Source: Lodderomyces elongisporus
Taxonomy: Eukaryota > Ascomycota > Pichiomycetes > Serinales > Debaryomycetaceae
Assembly: GCF_030384665.1 (NCBI RefSeq)
Contig: NC_083673.1
Location: forward strand, 2,241,501 to 2,305,500
Direction of reading: 5' to 3'
DNA: 64,000 nt
Position 1 is the stretch's first letter. Each line of letters opens with the position of its first letter. The translations under genes were made by a program, and so were the position numbers. Below the pieces are notes generated by a model that was not told where the DNA came from, did no database searches, and saw nothing but the letters and a program-made list of their open reading frames with translations. Below, one piece after another: positions 31,244 through 42,016 of this stretch.

Positions 31244-32758
31244 ATGTCCAGTGTATTCAGTCTACTTTGCAATACATTTACAGTATTCATACCGATATTG
31301 TACACCATCAAAGCACTTGACCCTTCAATTGAGTTTAACCACTGCTCGTATCAATTTCTACTAAACTACTGGCTATACTATGTCGCGTTAAGTTACATAA
31401 CAATGTCTCTTTTCAACAATGCAGGAATAGCTGAGTTGGCTGCATCGGCCGCGGAGATGTGGTTGTTCTATGGCACGAATAATAATAATACTAATACTAC
31501 TACTAATAATAATCATAATAATATTAGTAGTAGTAATATTGGATTGGTGAACAATTATCTTTTCGGCAAATATAGAGCCAAATTGAGAAACGTTGAAGAA
31601 ATGATAAATGCGTTATTAAGGCAATTTGGACCCAGTTTTGGAGCTGGCGGAGATTTCAATACGCAATTGCACAATTTGGGTGTTAAGTATGCACAGCAAC
31701 CAGTGTCTGGTGATTACAAAATTGATGTTGGTGCAATTGTGAATAAAACTATGCTGATTTTCTATTTCATGTATGCTATGTTTAATGAGAATAGGGGAGT
31801 GACGATATCGACACCACAACAGCAACAACAGCAACAACAACAACAACAACAGAGATCAAAGAGAGTGCGCAAACAGCCGTCATTCGGATCCATGCCTCGT
31901 ACCACCTCAGTGTCAAGATCGCGGTCAAATTCCAATTCTCAACAGAGAAGAGCTACGCCTGTATCATATACTACATCGTCTACTACATCCCCTACTGACA
32001 GCATTACAAATTCACCTTCCAATATGGGAAAAGTGGGTAGTGGTAGTGGAGGTAATGGAGTGTCAAAGTATAGAGTCAGCAGCTCACCACCTCCTTTTTC
32101 AGATCAAACACTGGAATATGTGCAGTATGGCGGTATTGGTGGTGCAAAGAAAAGGACGTCATCAGGTGGTGATTTTGATTTGACTTCGTCGATTCAAAAA
32201 CTTCGTCAACAGCAACAGCTGCTGCAACAACAACAACAACAACTGCAACAACAACAGCAACTGCAGCAACAACAGCAATTGCAACAATCGCATTCCGTAC
32301 CCTTGAGCCAAGAGTATGGAAACGCCAACTCGCGACTGGTTTCTGGACAAAGTCAGCACTACCAAACTGGATTGCAGCCACCACAAAGAGCTAATCCGCA
32401 ATATGTTCAGCCACATACCCAGAAGATATCTCACTCCCAATATCAAAAACAGCAGCAACAACAGCAGCAACAGCAACAACAGCAGCAACAGAGACAGGAA
32501 AACTTGAATCATATACGACGCTCAGAGAACTATAGAGATTATGGTGGGTCAGGGTCAGCTCCTAGTGGTTATGTTGTTAGTGAGGATAATTATGTTACGT
32601 CTAATGTAGCAACTAATGGCAACTATGGTAATGGCGGGTTTGGCATCAGTGGCGAGGACAAGTATACGGTCAACGAAAATTCTATGGCACGGATGCAAAA
32701 TGATCGAACGGAGAATGAGTTGCCTGCTGTTCCCACACCATCAATGGTCATTCAGTAA
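31244..32758 (+). CDS. TB2/DP1/HVA22 (Yop1-like) membrane protein with poly-Gln tail
   Basis: 504 residues, ATG at 31244 after a CACCAC leader. The first ~75 residues hold hydrophobic hairpin segments with the pattern IPILYTIKALD...LNYWLYYVALSYI, similar to the TB2/DP1/HVA22 pattern (P..Y...KA......YW..Y.......) of Yop1/REEP ER-shaping proteins. A further hydrophobic segment lies near 165-185 (VNKTMLIFYFMYAMFN). The rest is soluble, rich in Ser and Gln, with three long Gln tracts (about 190-205, 325-345, 405-425). No domain is seen in the tail. A role in ER tubule curvature is inference from the N-terminus only. Confidence 0.6.
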   Translation: MSSVFSLLCNTFTVFIPILYTIKALDPSIEFNHCSYQFLLNYWLYYVALSYITMSLFNNAGIAELAASAAEMWLFYGTNNNNTNTTTNNNHNNISSSNIGLVNNYLFGKYRAKLRNVEEMINALLRQFGPSFGAGGDFNTQLHNLGVKYAQQPVSGDYKIDVGAIVNKTMLIFYFMYAMFNENRGVTISTPQQQQQQQQQQQQRSKRVRKQPSFGSMPRTTSVSRSRSNSNSQQRRATPVSYTTSSTTSPTDSITNSPSNMGKVGSGSGGNGVSKYRVSSSPPPFSDQTLEYVQYGGIGGAKKRTSSGGDFDLTSSIQKLRQQQQLLQQQQQQLQQQQQLQQQQQLQQSHSVPLSQEYGNANSRLVSGQSQHYQTGLQPPQRANPQYVQPHTQKISHSQYQKQQQQQQQQQQQQQQRQENLNHIRRSENYRDYGGSGSAPSGYVVSEDNYVTSNVATNGNYGNGGFGISGEDKYTVNENSMARMQNDRTENELPAVPTPSMVIQ

Positions 32759-32955
32759 TCTTTAGTTGATAGCACATTTATCTTTTCTTTTTCTTTGTTT
32801 CTTCTTGCATTCGGGTAATTTACAGTTCTAAACATCTCTTGGGTTATTATATACATGGATTATCATGTTGAACATTGAACAACAATGATGCATGGTCAAA
32901 CTAATTTAGATAGAGATTTATCCTCAAATTTACGGCACGGAGAACTCCTTTGGAG

Positions 32956-32994
<39 letters not shown>

Positions 32995-35801
32995 TTTACG
33001 TGTACATTCTATCAGTGTATAAGCTTATGCTACGAGAACTACTTCTCTCTCACTGACTCATCAGCATTGGGTTCCATCTCCTATTACCTTGTCCTATAAA
33101 TTTTATTGTTCCTCCATTCTTTACGGCGATTTGAGGATAAAAATAGAATGTAGAAGAGAAAAAGTCTTTAAGATGTATGATGTCATCGTGGTTCACAGAT
33201 TGCTGCAAAGACTATAAAATAACAACAACAACAATTTTTATTTTTAATTTTTATTTTGTATTTTTTCAACTTTTAGTCCATTGAGCCTACACACAAAAAA
33301 ATTAAAGGATGTTATTACACAAACCTGTCTGATGATAAAAATTTGCTTTTTGCCGCGGAAACCACCAAAGAGTCAACTACTTAAAAATATATTTCTGCCT
33401 CTAGCCAAGCCAAAGGACAAGACTGACAAGACTGACATGAATGACAAGACTGATAAGTGGAAGCTGAAAGATTATCGTCAACAGCATAGTGTTAAGGAAA
33501 AAGAAAAAAATATAAATGTTTTACTCTTGTTCTCCAAAATAAATTGGTGTATATATAGAGCCTATTCTTTTTGCTTGGTGTTAAAAAAAGTACCTTTTTT
33601 TCTCGAATTGACTTTCGTTACACTGGTTTTCGTTCCTTTCAAAAAGATGAAAAAGAAGAAAAGAAAAACAAGAAACTAAAAATCAGAATCAAAAAAAAAA
33701 AAATAAAAATAAAAAAGAACCTACAAAGAAAACAAACAATAAGAGCGAGGAAGAACCAAAGAAAATTAGAAGGCCTCGAGTAATGAGTATTTAAAATCAT
33801 GATGAGCTTCCTCCAATCCCATAGTCTCTTAGTATTTTTTTTCAGTTTGTATGAGAGTGCTGATGGTCTTTTGAACACTTTCATCTACTTGCTCATCAAA
33901 TGTATAGAAACTATTGCAATCGCAGCTCACCTCGAGCCAAATGTCACATGAAATGATGTTGTTGTTTTTTTTTGGTGGGTAAACAAGTGGACAACTTAGA
34001 GTTTATCCTAACTATGCAGTGGTAGGATTTAGTGCATTGCATTGGATTCCTATCCAATAACGTCAGAGTACATACATTTGTAGCGGATTGTATATTTCAA
34101 TCTGCAATTTTCTTTTTTTTTAATTCACCATCGGTTTTTAGCCCCAACCCCTCCCCCCCCCCCCAAAAAAAAAAAAAAAATAAAAGAAGAAAAAAAAAAA
34201 GGGAAAACAGAATAGGCTGGTTTTTTTTAAAGCATTGTACATTGCACATTGGAAAACGTACATGCAAAATCTGTCAAATTACACATCTCTCTATTGTTAT
34301 CTAAATATCAACTGCCGTCTGACATATGCCGTCTCCCAACCGTCTCTTGTGCTTTTACCAGATGCAAATTTGCAGAATACTAAGCTATTTAAACAAATAG
34401 GCAGAGATTTCCTTTCCAGGATCAAAAAAAACACACACACACATACACACACACATACACACACACATACACATAATCCCATCGCATAGCGACCTTAACA
34501 ATTAAGGAGAACAAACGGTTTGTTTTACTTTGCTTTGCTTTGCTTTGTTTAAATTTTTGTTTTTGTTTTTGTTTTTCCAAGCTCTTTGGTTGTGGCTTTT
34601 ATCAGTTACTACTCAACGACTCGATTGTAATATGCAAGAAAGTGTTTAAAAAGCTTTAAAGTGTAAGAAAGTAAGAGAAGATGAAGAGAAACTCGAGTAG
34701 ACAAGTGTATAGGAACAACTGGCACTGGTGATTGTTAATTCAATATGACGATGGCAAGAAAATCATCATACCGCATTCTCATGCAGCACCTCTCATTAGC
34801 TGATAAACTGAATGTACAAGGTTGTAAAGTTGAATTTAATACCGATAGTTTTTGATTATCGTATTACTAGGTGGCGATGATGATGATGGTAGTGGTGGTG
34901 GGGGGGGGTGGCGCTGGTGGTGGTGCTTATAATAATAAAGGTTGTATTACTGCTAATGCCCTTTGCAGCAGAAACTGAGACATTATCAAAACACACATCC
35001 CACCTGAGATAATTCACATCTGTCCCCCCCCCCCCCCTTTTCTTTTCTCTTTTTCTTTTTTTCTTTCTTTCTTTCTTTCTTTCCTACTTTCTTTCCTACT
35101 GGTCCCATCATATTCTATACATCTTACACTTAATTCTCATTGATATCTAAAACTCCAATCATAGATCCTTATCATCATCATCCACCACCAGTATTTGGAT
35201 TTCATTGATTTAGCACTTAGAATATCAAGAGTAGTCAAAATAAAAAATAAATAAAAATCACAGAAAGAGATATCCCTCTTCCACTTGACAAATTAATCTG
35301 CAGTTGTATTTGTTTCCACTACCCCCCCCCCCCTTTTCTTTTCTTTTAAAAGTTTATTTTTTTTTTTTTTGTTAAATCTGACGTTTATTGAAACTTGCAA
35401 CAAAATCAAATCGATCCTACAAACCAAAGATACATTGGTTTACAAAACATTCGAGTCTTGAAATTAATCAAATAGGTTTAAGATAGACTTGCACACATTC
35501 TTGCAACACACACATACTCATACTCATAGTCAACTCGCAGTAGGGATAAACTATTTCCAATACCACTAACTTTAAAAATTGGAAACCTTGTTTTTTACAT
35601 AAATTGTGTTGAACTAGCAAAATCAAAACCGTTGAGAAAATACACCACCGCAAGATATATTCACTGAGTAATTCTTTTACTTTAACCATCTTCTACAAAA
35701 GAACAAAGATAAAAACAAAGGTGAGCAGAGAAGGAAAAGAAAAGCATATCAACAAAACAGTTGTTTCCATATACGTACCATTTACAAATATACGCAATAA
35801 A
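32759..35801. other. 3 kb intergenic upstream of SAE3
   Basis: Holds AT and GT runs (32957-32994), a GACAAGACT-type repeat at 33418-33452, poly-C (about 34147-34164, 35024-35037, 35322-35333) and poly-A runs, a CA run at 34429-34472, a G-rich GGTGGT block at 34870-34925 and TTTC repeats at 35057-35084. Except for the minus-strand candidate at 35468-35689, open frames start at non-ATG codons or are low complexity. Confidence 0.5.
35468..35689 (-). CDS. Candidate small membrane protein, 73 residues, divergent from SAE3
   Basis: ATG at 35689, 112 bp from the SAE3 start on the other strand. The product begins MVKVKELLSEYILR, followed by a hydrophobic segment (about 14-28) and a Cys-containing C-terminus. 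The composition is not repetitive, but no family is recognised and the last third (TMSMSMCVLQECVQ) looks less protein-like. Treat as a candidate. Confidence 0.28.
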   Translation of the reverse strand: MVKVKELLSEYILRWCIFSTVLILLVQHNLCKKQGFQFLKLVVLEIVYPYCELTMSMSMCVLQECVQVYLKPI

Positions 35802-36506
35802 ATGAGTAGTTCAAAAGTACTGGATCCCATAGTTACTGATCCCCTACTGAGCACCAAACACACAACACCACGCCCAAATGTTGATTCCACATTAGTGTCG
35901 GAAGCCACGCCCGCAGATACATTCTTGCACCCTTCTACTTCTTCATCAGCACCTCAGCTAAATAAGGCAGGTCTCACAATCAATACCTACTCAGATAACC
36001 TAACAGAGAATGGAGTCATCGATACAAGTTTGAATACAAGTTTGAATACAAGTTTGAATACAAGCTCTACAAATACGACATTTTTATCGACAACAACATC
36101 AAGATCACTTTCTTCCTCTCCATCGTCATCAACCACAACAATAGTAGACCACACTGACCATGGACACAATGGACACCACAAACATTGTGTCGACAATCTT
36201 GATCAAGTACATACACCAGATCACCCTAATCGAACCGAAGCGATATCAACTGCAGAGCAAGAGCGCATTACAATGAAACTGAAAAGTTTAGACGAAATTA
36301 AACAACAATGTTCCACACTTATTCACGAATTAGAGGGAAATCAACACCCTGAAGTGATAATCAAGAGGCATATCCAACAATTGAAAAAATACAACGAATT
36401 AAAGGATGTCGCATTGCAGTTGGTAACATTGATTGCTGACCAACGTCAAGTAAGGACAACAGATATCTTGGACGAAATGAAACTGGAGATTGGAAATGAG
36501 GAATAG
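35802..36506 (+). CDS. SAE3: Swi5/Sae3 homologue, Rad51/Dmc1 mediator, with long N-terminal extension
   Basis: 234 residues from the ATG at 35802; the open frame upstream begins at GTG and is not used. The C-terminal ~75 residues match the Swi5/Sae3 family: LDEIKQQCSTLIHELEGNQHPEVIIKRHIQQLKKYNELKDVALQLVTLIADQR, with the conserved IKRHI..L..YNE.KD core and the closing EMKLEIG. Sae3/Swi5 pairs with Mei5/Sfr1 and helps load Dmc1 or Rad51 in recombination. The family is normally 85-95 residues; here about 150 extra residues, rich in Ser, Thr, Asn and His, precede it. An internal ATG at 36273 (residue 158) would give a normal-size protein, so the extension needs transcript evidence. Confidence 0.85.
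   Translation: MSSSKVLDPIVTDPLLSTKHTTPRPNVDSTLVSEATPADTFLHPSTSSSAPQLNKAGLTINTYSDNLTENGVIDTSLNTSLNTSLNTSSTNTTFLSTTTSRSLSSSPSSSTTTIVDHTDHGHNGHHKHCVDNLDQVHTPDHPNRTEAISTAEQERITMKLKSLDEIKQQCSTLIHELEGNQHPEVIIKRHIQQLKKYNELKDVALQLVTLIADQRQVRTTDILDEMKLEIGNEE
36024..36059 (+). repeat. 12-bp in-frame tandem repeat (x3) in SAE3
   Basis: Unit ACAAGTTTGAAT at 36024, 36036 and 36048 with a partial fourth copy. It encodes a TSLN repeat in the N-terminal extension. Confidence 0.9.
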
Positions 36507-36561
36507 GTGATTCAAAGAGAAGAGCACAGTGAGAAATTCCGTGGAGTGTCCTTCAGAATAT

Positions 36562-36592
<31 letters not shown>

Positions 36593-37421
36593 AGTGTGTG
36601 TGTCTCTTTCTTGTTCGTGTGTGGTATTTGATGATATTTTGTTGTTTTTTGGTTTTTTTTCTTTTTTATATATGTTTGGTAGGTATCTTTTAATTTTTAA
36701 TGTCTTGTGATGAATCCGAAAATGTAGCTTACTCACCGAATAAGGCGAGTGATGATACTCTGCATCGATAGAAATCTAAATATTCCTCTCCCATGATCAA
36801 CACCCATCTGTTTGGCACAGGTGGACGAGAGAACAAGCACTCGTAGTAGTATGGTGGTAATAGTAATAGTAGTAGTAGTAGTAGTAGTACTAGTAATAGT
36901 TCACGAACTTCGTACAAAGCTAGGAAAAACAGCCAAAGAGAGAAAAAGACTATACAATAAAAAAAATAAAAAGAATTAAAATAAAAAATTTAATAAAAAA
37001 AAAAAGACTTAAACTGAAGGGAAAAAAGGACAAAGAAAAAATCAAGAGAAAAAGGAGACCAAAATCTCACTCCAGTGCATGATCCATACTACACCAATTG
37101 AAAGACCCTTGGAAAGTCAGTAAAGCTAGACATTTGCAGTATTTTTTGTAACACCATCGATCTAAACCAAACCCAACAAATTCAACAAATTCAACAAAAG
37201 CCTTTTGATAGACTCGCCCTCTCACCCCACTCAAATTTCATAAATACAGGCCTTGTAATAGTTCTCGAACAAAACGGCAAAACAATATCAACAGTACCAA
37301 CAATATCGACAGTATAGTTTGACAAGAGAATAAGAAAAAAAAAATTTCAACCATTAAACTAAATACACTACATACACTACATACAAAAAAAGACATCCAA
37401 TACGATTCAAAACCCCAGTAA
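36507..37421. other. 0.9 kb intergenic upstream of IRE1
   Basis: An (AT)n run (36571-36592), a GTA/GTAATA triplet run (36842-36898), poly-A stretches (36958-37010) and a CATACACTA-type duplication (37369-37384) precede the IRE1 ATG. No gene supported. Confidence 0.6.
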
Positions 37422-40400
37422 ATGCACATCATACCTTTTTTAACATCTTTCATATCGCTTATACTTTTAAGTTGTGTTTACTGCTCACCACGACGAGGGG
37501 AAAAAGCGAACTCCAATAATATCGAGCTGGCGCAGAATGAGCTCATAAAACCATATAGTAATCTACCGAGAATCCTGCTGCATCAGCAACCTCTTGATTA
37601 CCAACAACAACAACAACAACATCAGAACCAACCATCGCTGCAACCACTAGGACAACAGCACCAACAGCATGTACTACAGAATCATGATTCCAACTATCGC
37701 ATGTCGTCACTTCTACCGTTGCAACTCCGATCCATAGAGGACTGCGAGCTTCAGGATTTACTATTAATAAGTGATATCAACGGTAATTTACATGGCCTTG
37801 AACGAGGAACTGGCTCACTTTTATGGACCCTACCTATAGATGAACCATTGGTTAAAGTTCAATCCAATAATTCCTCTGAGAATCAAACATCGGCAAAGTC
37901 ACAGACTAATATACTATGGTTTGTGGAGCCCTATGACGATGGAACTCTTTTTTACTTCACACCCATGTACGGCCTTAACAAGTTACCAACAAGTATCAAA
38001 ACATTGGTCATGGAGTCTCCGTTTTCTTTAAGCGGTGATGATAAGATATACACTGGAACACGCAAGACCGCACTATATAGCTTAAATATCCACACAGGTG
38101 AAATCAAGTCATCATTCGGCAATCGCGACGAAGAGTGTCCCGTGCCAACAAGCGCCTTACCGCCGAGAGATGCTGAGGATGACACAATAATGATTGGAAA
38201 AACAAGATACGAATTGAGTATACACTCAAAATCCAATAGCAATGTTGTTTGGAATGTAACTTACTCTCAATGGGTTCCAAACAATATCGATAATGACTTG
38301 ATTATGCAGAATCAAGAGTCCCTCGATAAGTTGTACTTTACGCCATTCCATGACCGTTCTTTATTGGCAATAAATAAGGATATGGGAACACCAATATGGA
38401 TAAGCAAATTACCTGCATTGGCAGTGAATATATTTGACGTGTTTCATAATGCCAAACAAAGCAAAGAATACATCTTGTTGCCACATCCACTCAAGGTTCT
38501 TAATGATTTGCAGGTCAATGAAGGAACCAATAGAGATATGGTATTTCTTAACAAGACATCTGATCAAGATCAATGGATAGCCATGAGTTTTAATAACTAT
38601 CCAACACTAATCAAAAGTGCACCCCTATCCAAATACCAGGCTATGCTAAACAGCTACTACTCTGGTGTTGGAAACTCTTTTAAAGAGCTTTTTGAAAATT
38701 ACCAACTATCAGCGAATACACCCGAAGTAGTGGAGGAGTTAATCAGTGGCATACATAGAGTAGTTGAACTTTCGGGGGATACAGCATACCAACCGATTTC
38801 AAGGTTTGGTACCTCCGAAAAGAATATAAAGAGAATTGGGGATGGCAGCACCGAATCGATACTTGATGCTGAACGTGGCAGGGATAAAGGCAATAGTGAC
38901 AAATCCGTGCCAAACATTATTGATGGAATACGGTTCCCTGCGAAAGTTTCAACGATTGGTTCAGAAATTATCATGCTCGAACCTTATCAGAAGGATATGG
39001 ATGCTGTTCAAAACTACGATTCAATTGATTCTGGACAAAATACAAGTATAAATTTGAGCTCAGGTGCCATATTGAGACGGATATTGGAGGACCTCGGAGT
39101 ATTGTTGATTATACTTTTGCTTATCTTGACATTTGGAAGATCAAATAAGCTTGTTCAAAAACTATTTGGAGATTTCAGAGCACCAAAGGACTTGGAGTTA
39201 AGTGAGGATGATAATAGTAATAGTAGCGATAGGATGGCTGATGTTAAGCAAACAATCGTTATCGACGCATCTATAAATCCTGATGCTGAAGTTCAAAACG
39301 AGGCATTTACCAATGAGAAGAATCTCAGAGTTGACGAAAACGGCTCTAGTATAAAAATTGAGCCTAGTGATAAAGTTTTAGAGGATAACGAAAATCCTGG
39401 CAAAAGTGTTAGCTCCATGAGCACCAAAACATTGGCAAAGAAAGTTAGAATTGTGGAACCTAATGAAACAACTATTGATAATGATTTCGCAAAAACTACA
39501 AGTGAACCCAAAGAGTATATCACAGCCAATAACGCTAATGATAAAGTACAAAATATTGAGTTGGAAGAACAAACGACAAAGAAGAAACGCAAAAGAGGCA
39601 GTCGTGGAGGAAAACGTGGGGGTAAGCATATTAACAAGAATAAAACCAAATCGGAATCCGACATTGAGGAAGAAGATGACTATGAGGAAAGAGATCAAAG
39701 TGTAGAAGTTGAAGCAAGAAGAGAGAGGAAAGTAGGAACACGAACTGGAACTGGAACTGGAACTGGAACGGGTACCAGTGTTGACTCGGGATCGGGGTCT
39801 GGGGAAGAAGCCTATGTAAATAAAGATGGCGAAGAAGTTGTGTCTACAAAGAGTTTGATCAAGAGTGTTGCTTTGCCACCAACTAAAACTAAGAAGAAAT
39901 TACAAATTGAAAATAACCTAATTATCTCAGATAAGATTTTAGGATACGGTTCGCATGGAACTGTGGTTTTCCAGGGCTCGTTTGAAAACCGGCCTGTGGC
40001 TGTTAAACGCATGTTGCTTGATTTCTATGATGTAGCCAATCACGAGGTGCGCTTATTGCAAGAATCAGATGATCATCCAAATGTTATCAGATATTTTTGT
40101 TCACAAAGCTCGGAGTCTGAGAAATTTTTGTACATTGCATTGGAGTTGTGTTTGTGTACTTTGGAGGATATCATTGAAAAGCCTCAAAGATTTGCCGACT
40201 TGTGCATTCCTAAAAGAAATGAAATTCTATACCAACTAGCAAGTGGACTTCATTACTTGCACTCATTGAAGATTGTTCATCGAGATATCAAGCCGCAGAA
40301 TATTTTGGTTGCCGATATGAAGAAAACATACCAAATAAAGAAAAACCAGTCGTCATCATTGTCTTCTTCGCTCGGTAATGAGAATCATGAGGAACACAAT

Positions 40401-41276
40401 AACGTGAGACTATTGATTTCTGATTTCGGATTATGCAAAAAATTGGATAATGACCAATCTTCATTCAGAGCCACAACACAGAATGCCGCTTCGGGAACTT
40501 CTGGGTGGAGAGCTCCGGAGCTTCTCCTTCATCATGACTTGTTAGAAATTTCGCCTGATTCGATTTCCTCGGTGCACTCTGCTGGTGGCATCATGGATCC
40601 CAATATTTCGAGCAGTGGAAAAAGATTGACAAAGGCAATTGACATATTTTCCTTGGGATGTGTCTTTTTTTACATTTTGACAAATGGTTCGCATCCCTTT
40701 GGTGATAGATACTTACGAGAGGGAAACATCGTTAAAGGTGAGTATGATCTTTCCTTATTGATCCAAAGATGTCCTAATGATAAATACGAGTCTGTGGATC
40801 TAATATCTAAACTTATTGATGCAAATCCAGCCAATAGACCCAATGCGTCTGTTATCATGAAACATCCTTTATTTTGGTCCAACCACAAGCGTCTTGAATT
40901 TATCATAAAAGTAAGTGACACCGTTGATAGAGTTAATCGAAAAGAGCCAAGTGCACTTTTGGACAGCTTGGAATCTCACGCTGCAAAAGTTCATAATATG
41001 GATTGGAGATCAGCTTTGGATCAAGAGCTTGTTGATAATTTGGGTACATACAGGATGTATGGCACAGAGAAGTTGGCAGACTTGATTCGAGCCATTAGAA
41101 ACAAATGTCGTCATTATGATGAGTTGCCAAAGTCATTACAAGAAAAAATTGGGACCTTCCCCGATGGATTTTACAAATATTTCAATGACAGATTCCCGCA
41201 TTTATTAATGGAGCTTTATTATTTTGCTGAGCAAAACTTAAAAGACGAGTACGAGTATAGGCTTTTTTACTTCTAA
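37422..41276 (+). CDS. IRE1: Ire1, ER stress sensor kinase/endoribonuclease
   Basis: 1284 residues, ATG at 37422. Signal peptide about 1-22; luminal sensor domain with beta-propeller-like repeats (LLISDINGNLHGLERGTGSLLWT, WISKLPALAVNIFDVF); membrane span about 557-573; charged linker with a basic cluster KKKRKRGSRGGKRGGK near 720-737, like the yeast Ire1 linker element used for HAC1 mRNA docking; kinase about 831-1150 (GYGSHGTVVF, VAVK, VHRDIKPQN about 950, SDFG about 1000); KEN RNase domain to the end. The catalytic Arg-Asn and His in RNKCRHYDELP are kept. It senses unfolded proteins and splices HAC1 mRNA. A (Thr-Gly)n tract lies just before the kinase. Confidence 0.97.
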   Translation: MHIIPFLTSFISLILLSCVYCSPRRGEKANSNNIELAQNELIKPYSNLPRILLHQQPLDYQQQQQQHQNQPSLQPLGQQHQQHVLQNHDSNYRMSSLLPLQLRSIEDCELQDLLLISDINGNLHGLERGTGSLLWTLPIDEPLVKVQSNNSSENQTSAKSQTNILWFVEPYDDGTLFYFTPMYGLNKLPTSIKTLVMESPFSLSGDDKIYTGTRKTALYSLNIHTGEIKSSFGNRDEECPVPTSALPPRDAEDDTIMIGKTRYELSIHSKSNSNVVWNVTYSQWVPNNIDNDLIMQNQESLDKLYFTPFHDRSLLAINKDMGTPIWISKLPALAVNIFDVFHNAKQSKEYILLPHPLKVLNDLQVNEGTNRDMVFLNKTSDQDQWIAMSFNNYPTLIKSAPLSKYQAMLNSYYSGVGNSFKELFENYQLSANTPEVVEELISGIHRVVELSGDTAYQPISRFGTSEKNIKRIGDGSTESILDAERGRDKGNSDKSVPNIIDGIRFPAKVSTIGSEIIMLEPYQKDMDAVQNYDSIDSGQNTSINLSSGAILRRILEDLGVLLIILLLILTFGRSNKLVQKLFGDFRAPKDLELSEDDNSNSSDRMADVKQTIVIDASINPDAEVQNEAFTNEKNLRVDENGSSIKIEPSDKVLEDNENPGKSVSSMSTKTLAKKVRIVEPNETTIDNDFAKTTSEPKEYITANNANDKVQNIELEEQTTKKKRKRGSRGGKRGGKHINKNKTKSESDIEEEDDYEERDQSVEVEARRERKVGTRTGTGTGTGTGTSVDSGSGSGEEAYVNKDGEEVVSTKSLIKSVALPPTKTKKKLQIENNLIISDKILGYGSHGTVVFQGSFENRPVAVKRMLLDFYDVANHEVRLLQESDDHPNVIRYFCSQSSESEKFLYIALELCLCTLEDIIEKPQRFADLCIPKRNEILYQLASGLHYLHSLKIVHRDIKPQNILVADMKKTYQIKKNQSSSLSSSLGNENHEEHNNVRLLISDFGLCKKLDNDQSSFRATTQNAASGTSGWRAPELLLHHDLLEISPDSISSVHSAGGIMDPNISSSGKRLTKAIDIFSLGCVFFYILTNGSHPFGDRYLREGNIVKGEYDLSLLIQRCPNDKYESVDLISKLIDANPANRPNASVIMKHPLFWSNHKRLEFIIKVSDTVDRVNRKEPSALLDSLESHAAKVHNMDWRSALDQELVDNLGTYRMYGTEKLADLIRAIRNKCRHYDELPKSLQEKIGTFPDGFYKYFNDRFPHLLMELYYFAEQNLKDEYEYRLFYF
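39743..39766 (+). repeat. In-frame (AACTGG)4 hexamer repeat in IRE1 linker
   Basis: Four perfect hexamers encode a Thr-Gly dipeptide tract between the basic linker and the kinase domain. Confidence 0.85.
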
Positions 41277-41698
41277 ATAAAGTGCAAGCATTTACATAAT
41301 ATGCACATACACGACTTCATGAAACCATATATACATATATGTATATATATGTATGTATATATATATATGTATGTATGTACTTATATATAGATGTATATAA
41401 ACATTTAATTTTTTATAAATATATCTTTAGTCTAAACTGTTAATTATTCGATATTTTTCAAGAAGTTTGGAAAGTTTGTCGAAGCGTATTTATCGATTGA
41501 TTAAGGTGACCAGGAATTTTAGAGTTTTATGTTGAATTTAACAGTTGATCATCAACTATAGCTAACGAGAAAATTGCATCAACATCTCCATAACCACTGT
41601 CATCAAGAAGTGATTGTAAGGGTAGCATCTCTTGTTTGATAAAGCCTATCATTTTAAAGAAATAAAAGTTTCAATTTTATATTTTGTGACTTCTAGGT
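41277..41698. other. Convergent 3' region of IRE1 and ERI1
   Basis: Dominated by TATATA/TGTATG repeats at 41326-41400. Nothing else seen. Confidence 0.6.
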
Positions 41699-42016
41699 TT
41701 ATATACTCTGTATCCCTTTTGAATGTCGAAACAACTTCAATCCAGACCAGGATACAAAAGCCCACCACCACCCAACAACGTAAATGCACCATAGTTTCAC
41801 AACCAAATCATCCATGGTTTCAAACCACCAACAAAGTCTTTGGTGGAGTTCGTATCCTGATATAGGAATAATGATAAATCTCCATGTGTGAAAAAAGGAA
41901 TTCAATGTTATTAAAAAAAGAAGCCATGTAGATATAAGGATAGCGTAGCCATATCGTCCTAGCACAGTCCTCTGATTATCATTCCAATGGCTAGGTGGGA
42001 GGTATTCAGCCGCCAT
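41699..42016 (-). CDS. ERI1: Eri1/PIG-Y-like subunit of GPI-GlcNAc transferase
   Basis: 105 residues from the ATG at 42016, TAA at 41699-41701. The open frame extends further upstream, but only through His/Thr/Tyr low complexity. Two hydrophobic spans (about 24-40 and 75-92) flank a loop. The sequence RYGYAILISTWLLFLITLNSF and the second span GWWWAFVSWSGLKLFRHSKG resemble the small yeast protein Eri1, where the second span reads WLWALIAW followed by an acidic/FASSK tail. Eri1 works with the GPI-GnT complex at the ER, making GlcNAc-PI, and in yeast restrains it through Ras2. The loop is longer than in the 68-residue yeast protein. Identification rests on short similarity. Confidence 0.6.
   Translation of the reverse strand: MAAEYLPPSHWNDNQRTVLGRYGYAILISTWLLFLITLNSFFHTWRFIIIPISGYELHQRLCWWFETMDDLVVKLWCIYVVGWWWAFVSWSGLKLFRHSKGIQSI

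Noticed and set aside
33281..33679. 132-codon open frame on + strand
   Set aside because: Starts at TTG; Lys-rich low complexity at its end. A CTGATGATA near 33331 with later CTGA motifs was considered as a C/D snoRNA, but box C is non-consensus and no rRNA target was recognised.
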